From assembly GCF_000226115.1 (NCBI RefSeq), contig NC_016458.1, positions 124,001 to 188,000 of the forward strand: DNA of 64,000 nt, read 5' to 3'. The DNA is from Thermothielavioides terrestris NRRL 8126 (Eukaryota; Ascomycota; Sordariomycetes; Sordariales; Chaetomiaceae). The notes below the pieces were generated by a model. The model saw nothing but the letters and a program-made list of their open reading frames with translations. It did no database searches and had not been told where the DNA came from. Position 1 is the first letter of the stretch. Every line of letters starts with the position of its first letter. A program made the translations under genes and the position numbers. Below, one piece after another: positions 46,652 to 58,632 of this stretch.

Positions 46652-47513
46652 GGCTGATGTGTTGCAAGTCGTCCCCGTCGAAAGGAATCAACGTGTTGTA
46701 AGAGGCGGTCAGTGAAGAAGAGAACGTAAAGGGAAAATCAAGCTAGTCAAGGACCCCCAAGTGGCAGGTTCCGTTGGCCCTGAGAATTGCACAGCGGGTG
46801 CTGTTCCTTCCAAGCCACTGGGGGGGGTTGGGTCAGGGGGGACACGACGGTTCAATCTGTTCCGCAAGAGGACGTAGCGATGATCTCGCAGATAGGCCAT
46901 CGAGAGATTTATATGTAAGTTTATCACTGCCAGGTACTCTTCTTACTGTGTAGAGGTTTGATTTCTCAGCAACCCTGGCCCCCATCCTGGCGTTCTGTTG
47001 GGTCTTCTGCGTCAACCCATGCAGGGTCAAGGCCAGAAAGCAGGGGATCCACGCGGTGGTTGCGGGCTGACTGGCTGATCGCTGGCTAGACCTCCGTGTC
47101 AACACAACATGGGAGGATCAGATAAGGGACTGTGGTAGCCACAGGGCTTTCGGATAACGAACGTTCACACTCTTGCGTGCGGCATACGCTCTGTCCCAGT
47201 GCTCTACTGGTGCACATGGTTTTTCATCAGCAACGCAAAACATTTCCGTCATTGATCTGCCGTTCATGTTGCGTCGAGGATGATTAGTTAACACACCAGA
47301 ACAGCGTCAAACACGCTCGCCGACCCAGTCAGAATGCCCGTCTGGCCCACGCATTTCCCGCATTTGGGAAGCTCCCGCGTATTCGATACAGTGCCACGAT
47401 CTCTGAGGAAACGGCGCGAGATACGTCGACTCATCGTGTTCACGGTGGGAATGCCCCACCGACGCCGGCAGATGGGGGGGCGTGTTTCATCCAGACCTCC
47501 GGAATACGGTCGT
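46652..47513. promoter_or_regulatory. Upstream region of the ABCG transporter
   Basis: Non-coding sequence between the transporter start and the left end of the MITE. It must contain the transporter promoter. I found no recognisable operator and no supported gene. Confidence 0.4.
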
Positions 47514-47891
47514 CGTTAAAGAGGTCCCGCCAAGACTAATTTCGGAGACTGCCGCTTACAAGTATTTACAATCGCCACGGGGTGAGCGGGGCCGCGACGA
47601 CTTCGAGCAACATCAACAACGAGAACTGCAAAGACTCGTAGCAACAGCTTCGCGAAACCTCAACCAAATCGAAAAAAAAGAAAACGAAGTTAACCCGTAC
47701 CCTAACCTTGACCCTCACCCTAACTATAACCCTCACCCTAACCAGCGGGGGGCTGGCGCCGCCCCCCGCGCCCCCGGCGAACTAACCCTTGGCGATAGTG
47801 CAAACCGCTTGGCGGTCTTGGCGGGGTACTGACGCTGTAAAAACATTGCCGACAATTGGCCGAAATTAGTCTTGGCGGGACCTCTTTAACG
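47514..47891. mobile_element. MITE with perfect 32-bp terminal inverted repeats
   Basis: Bases 47514-47545 and 47860-47891 are exact reverse complements over 32 bases, with the core AGAGGTCCCGCCAAGACTAA on the left arm. The 378-bp element encodes no transposase, so it is a non-autonomous DNA transposon. Each end contains TTAA (47516-47519 and 47886-47889). This fits a TTAA target duplication (piggyBac-like) or a TA duplication (Tc1/mariner-like); the flanks alone do not decide. The interior holds CCCTAA-like repeats, a G/C-rich hairpin-prone stretch near 47745-47780, and a second copy of a cttggcggg-type word inside the right arm. Confidence 0.88.
47690..47743 (+). repeat. Degenerate telomere-like CCCTAA/CCCTCA repeats
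   Basis: Six to seven irregular copies of accctaac, accctcac or accttgac. The reverse complement resembles TTAGGG, the telomere unit of filamentous fungi. They are internal to the MITE, so they travel with it and do not mark a chromosome end here. Confidence 0.75.
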
Positions 47892-48997
47892 TCTACCTCT
47901 ATACACTATGGAATACACTAGTTCCTCCGTACTGTGTAAGCACTCTCGGTTGGTCCACTCTGGCGTCATCGGAGATAGGGCTTTAAGGTGAGTGTTGGGG
48001 GGGCGCCTGGGCCAAGTCGACATGACAAATGAGGAATTCCGCTGCGCAAGGTATGGGGCCGGATTGATAATGACACAGATTCGTTTGGCGGGGTTTGTGT
48101 CCAAAACATGACAGGCCCACACACGTTGTGAGCTCTAAAAGCCGATGGAAGTGAAAAACAGGTCTTGGGCTGTTCCACTCCTTGACTCGAAAGTTCGTAA
48201 AAAGGAGTTCGTGATCCACTGCAGTGACAGAGCCGGAGATGAGGTCACGCCGTCCCGTCGTCTCAAAGAACAGCGTGGTTCAAAGCCGAGTCCAGATCGA
48301 TCGGAGATCTGCAAGTTGCACAAATCCAGCCGGGCAGCGTCGAGGCAGGGATGGACAGGTTAAGTTGTACATGTAACTTACCTTTGTCAGGTGCACGACA
48401 TGTGTTAAGCCCGATTGCAGCGCTCCCGATTGGGCATGATTCAAGATGATTCATCTCGAATTGTTAGCTAGAAACACCCCACGGGGTGCGAGACGGGAGC
48501 CAAGACCACCTCCTGGTTGGATACGATGACAGACCCAACCCGAACCCTCGATCCTGAGACGCCTGCTGGCTTCAGCTCGGATTGTCACGAACGGTTCCCT
48601 CCTGATTGACCCGCCTCGTTTGATGTTCCATAGTCCAGTAATACTAGTGGTGTGGATTGGCATACAGGTTCTGAGGACGGTTCATCGCTGGGAATGGGCC
48701 TTGAGGTGCCGCAATTTCTACGAGTTGGCATGCGGGATAGAACTCCAACTCGAGGCCTCGTTCAGCGGCATCGTTGGTCCGACCTGGAACGGGTGGATGA
48801 ACTGAAGTAGTAGTTTGCTGATTCATTGGACGCATCCACGGTGGTTGCAGTGAGATAGGTCACAACACACAAGAAAATCTCAATTCATCACGCATCCATA
48901 GGTGATATCAACCCCACTTTGCTACAAACATCCTCAGCCGTCGACTCACGGCAACACTCACGCCGGACTAGATACAAGACCCTGCGATCTCAACCAA
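47892..48997. other. Intergenic, nothing recognised
   Basis: Moderate-GC sequence between the MITE and the 3' end of the bZIP gene. Short frames on both strands have no family features, and no RNA gene was seen. Confidence 0.5.
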
Positions 48998-49772
48998 TCA
49001 ATCCTTGCACGCCCCCGCGCATCCGCTGCTCCCGTGGCTGCTGTGCTTCATCTTCAGCATCTCCCGCAGCGCCGCCACCTCGGCCTCCTGCCGCGCCAGC
49101 CGGATCCTCAGCTCATCGCGCTCCTGCGTCACCTGCTTGACCTCTTTCTCCAGCTCCTCAATGCGGTCGATCTTCTTCTGCCGGTATCGCTTAGCCGCGA
49201 GGTTGTTGCGCTGCCGCCGCAGGATGATGTCCGCGTCAACCTCATCATTGTTATCTGCAGACGCACGAAGCGTTCCAGACGGGCCGGCACGCTTGGTGAT
49301 TCGGCCGTCGGCGATATGCGACAGCGACGCGGCGGCGGGCCGACGTCCGGGCTTGGAGGACTTGGTCTGCTGCGGCAACTTGAGGCCGGGCAAGAGTGCC
49401 GGGCCGTCCGGACTGGACGGGCCGGTGGGGGGAGATTGGAGGGAGGTGGTGCTCGGAGTGTTGGTGAGCGAGGTGTTGGTCGAGTTCAGAGCTGGCACTG
49501 GCAAAGACGAGGGAGCAAGTTCAAAGAGTTGAGGCGGCGGGCACGTTTCGAGAAAGGGAGCATAGTCGACGAGATGTAGTTCAGGGGTGGTGCTGAAGCT
49601 TGACAAGTCGGCTGCAGCTGCTGCATCGGCTGTTGAGAGGGGATCAAGGTCGAAGTAAGAGTCGTAGTTGGCGGCGACGGCTTGGTCCCAGGCGAGCTGA
49701 CTCAATAGGTCGTTGAAGTCACGGTCTTGGTACTGGCTAGGCTGCAATGGGTCGCAGGCCACGTTGCTGAGG
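48998..49772 (-). CDS. bZIP transcription factor; 5' end unresolved
   Basis: The frame encodes about 255 residues. The basic region RRQRNNLAAKRYRQKK carries the bZIP N-x7-R signature and is followed by heptad leucines in RIEELEKEVKQVTQERDELR and on to ALREML. The rest is a Ser/Thr/Pro-rich and acidic N-terminal part fitting an activation domain. The protein would act in the nucleus as a dimer on TGACGT or TGACTCA-type sites. The open frame has no ATG before the basic region: codon 49762 is GTG and a stop lies upstream near 49865. A strong acceptor-like sequence (ttcttcttccag, exon start about 49772) suggests an unrecognised 5' exon. The nearest ATG with good context (49838) is in another frame. 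It lies 2.3 kb beyond the ABCG transporter, so it may be a pathway regulator; this is position-based inference. Confidence 0.78.
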
Positions 49773-50309
49773 CTGGAAGAAGAAGACGGCGATCTGGCGA
49801 GCGCTTGATGCGGCTGATGCAGCGGCGGCGGCCATTCTTGCAGGATGTAGTGGCGGCCTCCTTAAACCAGAGGCCGCAAGTGCCTTACAAAGGATTGAGG
49901 GTTGAGCGGGAGATGCGCAGTGCGAGTTTGCGAGCGGTGCCCGTTCGATTGCGAAACAAAGAGGATGGAGCGGTCCAAGGCCTGGCGGGGCTGGCGTTAT
50001 GTACCGGAGCGGTAGATAAGGTCACCCCTTCCGTGTCGCTCGGCGTCCCCCACTTTCTCGCCTAACAGGGGTTGTTGCATCGGCTTGTTGACTGCTCGTC
50101 AGTCGTATCCAATCAGGAAGCGCCCAAGCAACGATAGACCGATGCCCCTCCTGAAACATCTGTTGCCCTGTGTACTGTGCAGGAACAACCGCAACACCAT
50201 CAACAAACGGCGGGCAGATGCTCTCCAATCCCTTTGACAGCGGCCTTCGCGAACAACGCCCAACCGAGCAACATCCCGGCCACCTGGTTGCCGCAACACA
50301 GCCGCAGGA
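49773..50309. promoter_or_regulatory. Divergent upstream region of bZIP and Spc19 genes
   Basis: This separates two divergent genes and must hold both promoters. It probably also contains the missing first exon of the bZIP gene. I could not pick that exon out with a phase-correct donor. Confidence 0.4.
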
Positions 50310-50995
50310 ATGTCCATGTCCACGCCGACCCCGTCCCCAACCTACGGCGACTGCGTTGCGTCGCTGCGCACGTCGCTCTCCTTCCTCGAGTCGTCCGTCG
50401 CGACCCTCGGCGCGGGCGTGCAGGATTTCCCGCGCCTGTCATCGGTGCTCAAGACCGTCCGCGTACGTCCTCTCTTTGTCCTTCCCGTCTCCTCTCCCCC
50501 CTCCCTCTGCCTGCCGACACAAACCGACGGCGACAACGCAAGACTGACAACTTGGGAAACAAACCCAAAAATAAACAACAGCACTATGAGCTGATTCCCC
50601 AGCCGACCCTCGCCGCCGCCGAGGCCTCGCTGCGCGACGAGATCGGCCCCTTCGTCGCCCTGCTGCTTGACCGCGCCGACCGCCACCTCGAGCGCCAGGC
50701 CCGCCGCATCGAGACGCTCAAGGCGCGCGCCGAGCTCAACGCCGGCCGCCTGTCGCATTACCCTCCCTCCTCATCTGGTGGAGGTGGCAGGGCCGGCTCG
50801 GGTTATGATGATGTTATTGGCGGGAAAGAGAGTAAAGGAAAAGGCAGCGGCAAGCCGCTGGATGGCGGGGCGGCGCTGAGGGCCAAAGTGGTGCGGCAGC
50901 GCAAGGAGGCGCTCAAGTACAGCGTCGAAAGGCTCGAGCTGGAGGTGCAGCAGAAGGAGAGGGAGCTGCGGCTGAGGCTGGAGCAGCAGCCGTGA
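50310..50995 (+). CDS. spc19: DASH/Dam1 complex subunit Spc19
   Basis: Spc19 is a component of the DASH ring that couples kinetochores to spindle microtubules. Exons 50310-50462 and 50582-50995, with intron 50463-50581 and branch site ctgac, encode 188 aa. The N-terminal YGDCVASLRTSLSFLESS is followed by DFPRLSSVLKTVR joined across the intron to HYELIPQPTLAAAE. This matches the conserved start of Spc19, where a Cys-x-x-SL motif is followed by DFPRL. The C-terminal half is helical and ends in a coiled coil (KEALKYSVERLELEVQQKER) after a Gly/Ser linker. The gene is single-copy housekeeping and marks the outer edge of the cluster. Confidence 0.85.
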
Positions 50996-52411
50996 GCGAG
51001 CGAGCGCGCTGCCGCCGCCGTCGGTGGACTGCAGCGGACTGGATGCCTCGCCATCCGTGTTGGCGGGTGCTGGGCCGTATGGTGCTGCCGGCGCGGCCTG
51101 CCATGTCTGCTGACGCCAGGCCGGCGATTGTGGCGTTGCCTCATCCTCGACCCGCAGCTCTTTGTTGGCTGTTCGTTGGACGGCGGCCTGTCGCGGGTTC
51201 ATCACCTATACAGCCGCCCCATCCTGCTCGTCAGAGACAGCACCGCAGACGCTGCTACTCTCTTGTGAAGCAGCCGGCAGGATGGCCACGTAGCCTTTCC
51301 GTCAACTGTGACGGTCTCGGGTTCTACTTTCTGCTCTTCACTGTCGGATGCACGCAGCTTATCAGGGTCAAGTGCGAGTACAGCCGACTCGGTGTGAGGC
51401 GGGTACTGGCAGCAAGGACTGGTTCAACGAGGTTTTAGTCTTCTGGGGAGATACCCCTGCTTGATTAGCTGGGAGGCCAGGTTTGCGATGGCGGCTGCGT
51501 TTTATCCTTGCATTGCGTCGAACAAAGATCGCGCTGCACAATGTGCCTTTTGCGCGTCAGGGAGGACTCGAGCTCAGGACAACTCCCCCGTCCAGCAGGG
51601 GGGCTCGAGATGTCAAGGTAGCTTAGGCGAGGTTGAAGAGCCCGTAGAGTGGCGGTTTACACGTCAGATCTCTCGTGCGTTCATGTCGGTCATCATCGTG
51701 CTTCTGTGATGCGTTTCTTTCATGCCCCTTGCAGACAGCTTCCTGGGCCTTGGAAGGCAGCAGAACCAGACCCTTTGATTCCACATCAAGTGCGTTAAGC
51801 GTACCACGCTCCTTTTCAGTGCATAGAACGCAACAGCACGCATTCAGGGACGAGGGCAGACCAGACACATCCTGTACGAAGGGACCATGGGACTAGAATA
51901 GTGACTTCACATACACAATTGGTACATCGAACAAACAGGCACTTCGAGAAGCGAATCCCTGGCAAAGAAATGAAAAAGAAGGCAACAGAGGAAAAGAGAA
52001 GGAGAGAAAGGACAATACACGCACAACCCCAACCAAGGCAAAACCAGTCAGACCCGCCCAAAACCAACCGCGATTTTTGACCCCATCCAACGCGCTCCAG
52101 AGCCAGCCAAAGGCACTTCGCACGCCATCACACCGCGTAACCGCCATGCTGTCACATCCTCACGGCCCCTCACCGGTCACGTGGGAAGAGAGAAAGGGGC
52201 GGCCCGATCTGGTGCCGCGGGCGGTTCCCATTCATGTAACGGCGGATGCGGTCAAATCGGCGTAAGGGTATATAGAGAACCGTCATCCAGACGCGAGCTA
52301 AGAAAGAAATCATCCACATGGCATCATGCGTTGTGGGCCCCGAGCGTCTCATCATGTCGGATATACCGCTGCAACCGCCCCACGGGTTTCCGCTGTCTGC
52401 TCGGATTCAGA
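50996..52411. other. Intergenic, convergent 3' ends
   Basis: This lies between the 3' ends of the Spc19 (+) and Sho1 (-) genes. No domain-bearing frame, tRNA or repeat was recognised in about 1.4 kb. Confidence 0.5.
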
Positions 52412-53445
52412 CTATAATAGGATGAGGTAGTTGCTCGGGGCAATGCCCGTTTCACCGTTCTCCTTCCTTGCTTGCCACCACCTGCCGCTGACATCGCTGA
52501 TTTCGAGGATCTCATGCTTGGAGAAGGAGATTTCGTTGGCATCTTCGGGGTTGGCCTCGTAGCTGTAGATGGCCTTCGCTCTGTACGGGTACTCGGTGGG
52601 TGGTACTATTTCCGCATCCGGGTTCACTGGTTGCGCGGCGGTCTTCTGGGCGGACCCCGCAAACGCCGGGGCGGTCGTTGAGTTCCGCATGGTCGAGGTC
52701 ATGCCTCCAACTGGTGACGGGTTCTCGAGACCGTTGAGCTGCGAAGTGTACATCTGCGGCGGTTGCACCGAGGTCGACGTCTCGGGTCTTCGGCTGCCGT
52801 AGCCACTGGGCATGGTCTGGCGGTTCGTTGACGTTGACTCCTTGGTGAGAGCGAACGAGTCGATGTATGCGCGGGGAAGCGCAGATGGAGCGGAGCCAAA
52901 GTAGAAGATCCAGACGATCTGCAGCAAAGGAGTCAGCACCAACACCTCGCCGGCACGGCCCGTATCGGGTACCGGATGGCGAACTTACAGTCACCATGGA
53001 CAGCAGAATAAAGCCCGCAGACGCAGCCTCGCAGGCGCTGTTGTTGACATAGATCAGATTGTTGACAGCCGACGACGAGAGCACCAAGGCGCAGCCGAGG
53101 AACCCCACGAGCGCGACATGGTACGTCTGAGCGCTATCCGACGCGACCACGACGAAAACGCCGGGTATTAATACGAAGTAGAAGACGATGGTCCAGTAGG
53201 TGTAGGTAGGGAAACCTTCGGGGATTTGGATTCGTGCGAGGATCGTCGCGACCAACGAGATAATCCACGCTAGCTGAAGAGCGCAAATGTCAGTAGGTCA
53301 AGCTCCGATTCGGAGGCACAAGGCAGCAAGCAGATCATTCGAAGCTTACCGTGGCGATGGAGAGTGTGGCCAAAGCGAACGGGTCACCGATGATGTTCCC
53401 GAGGCTCATGCGCTTGCGGCCATACTGGGCGCGCGAGTACTCCAT
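52412..53445 (-). CDS. sho1: High-osmolarity signalling protein Sho1
   Basis: A plasma-membrane osmosensor that feeds the HOG MAP-kinase cascade; its SH3 domain binds Pbs2. Exons 53445-53350, 53273-52989 and 52918-52412 encode 295 aa. [17 protein letters not shown] joins [15 protein letters not shown], giving the first of four membrane segments (roughly residues 20-125). The last ends before [19 protein letters not shown] polar linker of about 100 residues leads to a C-terminal SH3 domain: [20 protein letters not shown], then [18 protein letters not shown]. The start at 53445 ([17 protein letters not shown]) was preferred because it sits just before the conserved [12 protein letters not shown]; in-frame ATGs at 53487 and a longer open frame exist upstream. 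Housekeeping gene unrelated to the cluster. Confidence 0.92.
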
Positions 53446-56400
53446 TTTTCTGAGCGACGGGGAGTGGATTGAGCCGTAAGAGGGCATGTGTTCAAATGGC
53501 TGACGGCCGAGAGATGGCGGCAGGCCCGGCTTGGGTTCGCGCGGTGATGGGTGGTAATTCAATCAAGAAACGAGTTGCCGGCGAGCACGGAAACCGCCAG
53601 TCAGGAGACTCGACGGGGAAGCAAGTTCGTCTGGGGAGCAGCAGGCGGACTTGCTTTGTTGGAGCTGCAGCAAAACGATCGGACAGATCGGGTGGTGTGC
53701 GGTAGTAAGTCGATGCCGGCCGCCAAAGGAACAATAAAAAACCAAGGGGGCTCGCTTTGCAAGCAAGCTAACAACGTGCGATGGAAGACGTTCAGTCGAC
53801 TGGCTCGAAATCCCAAAGAGCACTCAGGCTGGTCGGTCGAAGGAGAAATCGCGGAAGACGTGGCTCGTTGGTCCGGCTCGAATCCCGCCCAAATTCCCGG
53901 CGCTCCCTCTCTGCGAAGCCGGGGCTGTGCAGCAAATAACTCGCCCAAATTTCCCTACGCCCTGTTATGCGTCGCAACCGGAGTGCCCGCCAGCGTGCTT
54001 CAATCGGTGTCGAGCGCCTTGTCGAGGGAAAAAATCGAAAGTCTCGAAAGCTGGGCGTACGTGAAAATCGGATGGCCAGCGATGAGGGGAAGAAGCGAAG
54101 GGTAAAGCACAAAGGGGAGTGCGGAAAAGAGGGACGGGGGCTGAAGGGTTACAACATGGATCAATGCGAGTCTCGCTGATGGAGGGAGGGAAGGAACCTG
54201 AGGGAACCTGGAAGGGAAGGCGTGTGCACCGCCTACGGGGGCTTGCGCGGATGGCTGAACAGGGGGTGCCAGGAACGTGCGGGATTGGATACGGTTCCAG
54301 CTGCAAAAGCGGGTTGCGAGTGGACCTTGGCCAGGTACGCAGGGGCCACTGCTTTCGGCCGCGATTTCCTGCTCGAAACAATGGACGGATGCTCAGGGCA
54401 GTCTCCAGGGCTTCCCAGTGAGTTACCTCTGTCAAGGCGCACCCGACACTCACACACACACATCCACATCCAACCCAGCCAAAAGCACTTGCAAACTGAC
54501 TGATGCGATGCATATGTTCTTCTTGAGCCCAGCCTATCTTGATTTCTCCGCCGAATCCAAAGAAAACCCTGGCACTGGCACCCTGCTTCTGCCGGGAATG
54601 CAGAAGCCCTGGAGCGTTCCGAAAGCCCGGGTTATCTCTGCGTGATGCACTGCCTCACACGGGCCAGGGCCTGAAATGCCGTACGAATGCGGCGTCCAGA
54701 CTCTCAGCCTGACAACACCTGTTTTCGGAGCCGTGACCAAGGGCTAGTCAAGAATTATCGCAGCATGGAGATGCAGCCACAACTCGAGGACACAGCTGGA
54801 TACGCCTCCCTTCCCCGCGCTGCTGTCTCGGCCAACAACAGCCACCGTTGGTTGGAGCTCATAACTACTTCCCGATGGCTACCCGCTGCAGTCAGCTTCG
54901 GCGGGTTGGGTGCGGAGACGGTAGTGTACGAACAAAGATGCCAACGGGTCAGAACTCGGCCGTTGACGAGTAAGCCGGCACGGCGTCGCTGCACGCTAAC
55001 TGCCTATTGATTCAAGATCGTCAGCCATGCACAAAAATGCGGCGATTCTGAACTCCGATGGCCCAAGCTACCAGGTCAGTTTAAGAGGCCAAGCTTGCAT
55101 CTGCTCTGACGGCAAAACGGCCGCGCGCCGGAAGCTTGATTGGCTGGAAACTGAGCCAAACTCTGAACCAGATGCCCCTGGCCACGGCCTCATGCAGGGG
55201 CACGCCCGTTTCGACTGGCACCCTCGGGCAAGTGACTGGCAGATGGAAACCCGACGCAACCTCAAAACACCATCCCGAGAAGCTTGTGACTGGTGACACA
55301 GACATCGCAGATCGCGGGCTCAGGGAAGGTTGAGGGCATCTGCATTGGGGCCGTGCCCCGGCCGCCGACCTACGCAGGGCCGCGATTCGGGGAGCTTTGA
55401 AGCTGGAACAGGCCAAGTCCACCGAAGGGAGGCAGGGAAGAGAACTGCGTTCATAATGTCCGTCGCCTCTTCCGCGTTTCTTGTTTTGGTCGAAACCATT
55501 GGAAAGGGACGCAAGCTGCGTTCTCTGTGCCAGCACTGGCGTACTTGTGGATCAGGATCGCCCCTCACCCCAAGGGATGCGCGGTTTCCGGACTTCGTTG
55601 ATGTTGTCCCTCGGAACCTCGAGGCAATCGGCAAGTAGTCCGGTGTGTATTCCGGACTATTCCATCTGTACCTGCGTGTTCCTTGTTCTTGCATACGACC
55701 ATCTCGGACCATCTCGATGCAAGGAGATCAACCCGCATGACCAGTTTAAGGGCTGCCTACGTCACCTAGAACTTGGAATGTCTCCAGTGCGTTGAACGCT
55801 GCCCAGCTGTCGGCGGAGCAGCGAGCTTGCGCAGGTCCTGCAGACCTTAGTACAGCCAATATTGGAATGCCCGCTGGAAGGAAGCTGGGAACCTCGATCA
55901 ATATCCGCGAGATTGCGGCCACATTGAACGTAATCGACTGCGATGAGCCGCGCCTTGGAATTGACCAACGGCGTTCTGGCGATCTTATAGCCCGTACAGC
56001 ATCTCCGTACTAAGTCGTTCCCCTCAGAAACTGGGCTCGGAATGGGGCTGCTATGGACTCAATAATACTGGACATACTATGTAGTGTGACGGCGCGCAGC
56101 CCTCCCGTGATCCTGCCTTGGTTGGCCCAGGCAAAGTTGAGGTTCCAGCGCATTCCTTGCAATGGCCGGCCCCATCAGTAGCCAAGGCGTGCTTTCGTTC
56201 ATCCCTCCCTCAGCCGAGTGAGTTGCCATGCCCTGCTGCCATGGTTCTTGACCAGCAGCGCCTTTCGGTCCGGATCTCGTGCTGCCCCTCCACGAACGGT
56301 GGAGTCAAGGTCGCGGCCACGGCCACGGCCACATATCCGCAGGGCTATGATGTTAGCCAACTGGCCCGAAACCCCAGCTTCCCTCCCGCCCAGTCACGGC

Positions 56401-57224
56401 CTGGTCAACCAGGGCCGACCGCTTTGCGGGGTGGGTGGCCAGGCCAGCGAGCAGGCCCGGTTTGGCTTGTCTGAAGTCTGTTTCCCCTTTTTTTCCACAC
56501 GGTCGAGTTGAACTCGGGGCGCGGGGCAACTTTGGGCACGCTGAAACACGGAGATGGGATTGCCGGAATGAGTGTCGCACAGCTGAGAGATGAACGAAAC
56601 CTTGTCATCCGCGGGGCTTGATATGCAGGGTAGACGGTGATTCCTGCCGCCACCTCAATACGAAGGTACTAAATACATGCATACACCGATGAGGCGGTTC
56701 GCGAACTTCCGCCGCCTGAGAGGGAAACCGGCAAACGCCGGGCCACGGCCACAGTTGCCCGGTTCCACCCCACATACCGCCGGTCCTGCTGCTCCATGGG
56801 CGGATTCGGCTCCGCAGCTTCCGGTACCTAGCACAGCCTGCACGGGAGGCCGGCTGGCGCCGCCAGCTCTCCCGGTGATATGTGGCCTGCTAACCCATAT
56901 GGATCGCCGGTCTTCAACAACGCATGGCCAATGCAGAGCCGAACACCACCCCCAGCTGCTGCGCGCTCCCTCCCTCCACAAACAGCAGATACCCCAAGGT
57001 GTCGGACGGAGTGAAGGAGGCCAGCCGTGCCCAAATAAGGATCTGGTTTCCCAGGACGCTCCAAAACGGGCAACCACAGAGGTGGTTTAGGAGGACCGTT
57101 GGCGGTTGTTGTGTCCCCTTCTCTTGTCCACCTGTGTGCAGGTGCTTTGCTGCACCCGAATATCCCCCGGTATTCCCCTTCCGCAGCCACTTAACAAACA
57201 AACAAACAAACAAACAGACGCTCA
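53446..57224. other. 3.8-kb gene-poor interval
   Basis: Upstream of Sho1 and downstream of RO10. It holds several open frames up to about 184 codons (one plus-strand frame at 53551-54105), but I see no domain, signal peptide or consistent splicing in any. The left end must include the Sho1 promoter. An AACA microsatellite lies near the right end. A short, divergent or lineage-specific gene could be missed here. Confidence 0.45.
57193..57217. repeat. AACA microsatellite
   Basis: About six tandem copies of aaca lie just downstream of the RO10 stop codon. Confidence 0.85.
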
Positions 57225-57955
57225 TCAAACCTTACCCTCCTCCTCCCTCGCCCTCGCGGCCCTGCGCACCGCGCGCTCGACCTTCTCGAACCGGCCCTCG
57301 ACGTCGGCGAGGACGTCGCCGTAGCGCAGCACGCCGCCCTCGTACCAGGCGCGCAGCGCGCGCTCGCTGCGCCGCCGCAGCGCCGCCATCTCGGCCGACT
57401 GCGCGCGCTGCAGCGCCGCGACCGCGCGCAGCCGCGGGCCGAGCGCCGCCAGCGCCGCGCTCTGCTGCGCGTCCGGCACCGGCGTGTCGGTGGTCGCCGC
57501 CGTCAGCGCCGACGCGGTTGTGGGGAAGGCCGACGCGTAGGCGAGCACCGTGGCGCGCACCGCTTCCGGGGGCAGTTGGGTGGGTATTGTTGCGGCGGGC
57601 GTGGGTGTGGTGGCGATGGAGGGGGGGTTGGAGGGCGATTGGAAGAGGGTCGGGTGGGATTTGTCTGGTTCAATTGGGATCCGTAGCGTTAGCATAGACG
57701 TAGGCATCCGAGAAGGGGGCGGAGGGAGGCGATTGGACCGGGCATACAGATCTTGAGGATCTCTGCGTAGACACGGAAGTGGCGCAAGAGCTGGTTGAAG
57801 CGGTGCTCGAGCTCGGCGAGCGAGGTTGTTGCCGACTCGGCTGGCGGTTCTGTAGGGGGTGTTGATGGCCCGTAGAGGATGTGCTCGATACGAAGCAGGC
57901 GCGCCTCGAGCAACGAGATTGTGGCTAGGGTCGTCTGATCCAGCGAATGGTCCAT
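57225..57955 (-). CDS. ro-10: Nuclear distribution protein RO10 (dynactin p24-like)
   Basis: RO10 is needed for nuclear migration in hyphae with dynein/dynactin and is known from the Neurospora ropy mutants. Exons 57955-57748 and 57664-57225, with intron 57665-57747 and branch site gctaac, encode 215 aa. The N-terminal TTLATISLLEARLLRIEHIL is followed by LEHRFNQLLRHFRVYAEILK, spliced to a KSHPTLF segment. Then come a Pro/Thr-rich linker and helical C-terminal blocks: VLAYASAFPTTASALTAA, VPDAQQSAALAALGPRL and RRRSERALRAWYEGG. This order agrees with my memory of the family. The C-terminal half is Ala/Arg-rich with many heptads, as in a coiled coil. Confidence 0.82.
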
Positions 57956-58632
57956 CTTCTTCAGGTCGGACTGCGACTGCCGCTGCGGCTGGCTGCGACA
58001 CGGTCGGCCAGTGTTTGTTTAGCGGGGTTCGAGACGTTACCCCGTGTAGGAATCGAGCCTGAACAGCAGGTCAAGCGTAGCAGGCGCCGAACTAAGAACG
58101 AGTTCAGAGTGTCAACCTGGCGTTGATGTCAGGTGCGTTTGTGAATGGATTACACAGTAACTACCTTAGCGCGCCAGGGGGGGGTGGCAAAATGATCTCT
58201 GGGACTATTTTGGAGCGTCAAGATATTTCGCCTGGAAAACAGGCGCCTACCGGTCCCGAGTTCAAAATATCTTTCGAAGAAAATGATTTTCAACTAAGAG
58301 GATTGGTTCAAATAAAATAGGAATTTAAAGAGTAAAAATATCTTATAGTAAAAGTAATCTTTTACTAATAAGATTATTTTAAATAGATATTAATATTAGT
58401 AGTTAAAGATAATTATTAATAAGAAAAAGAAATTTAAAATTGAAAATAGTTTTAACTAATTTAAAATCAACTTTTAAAATAAAAGATTATCTTTAAAAAT
58501 TTTATTATCTATATACCTATATATAAAAGAAAGTAAACTTTTCTATTTATCTTAAGTTTTTTTATTTTTTTCTTTTTTTTCTTTTTTTCTTTTTTTTCTT
58601 TTTTCTTTTCTTTTTTTTTTAGTTGAAAAAAC
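57956..58632. other. Boundary from gene space to AT-rich repeat block
   Basis: Bases 57956-58320 are the upstream flank of RO10 with normal composition. From about 58321 the sequence turns abruptly AT-rich (taaaa, attaa words) with no coding content, then becomes a T-rich pyrimidine tract at about 58555-58620. Confidence 0.6.
58555..58620. repeat. T-rich pyrimidine tract
   Basis: Runs of T interrupted by single C. On the minus strand it is an A/G-rich tail following the tRNA-like sequence at 58633-58706. Confidence 0.85.

Noticed and set aside
47690..47743. True chromosome end or telomere
   Set aside because: The repeats are irregular, only about 54 bp long, lie inside a transposon and are flanked by genes on both sides.
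53551..54105. Plus-strand 184-codon frame as a gene
   Set aside because: No domain, signal or supporting splice structure; it overlaps the 5' end of Sho1 and its promoter region, and the composition is not distinctive.
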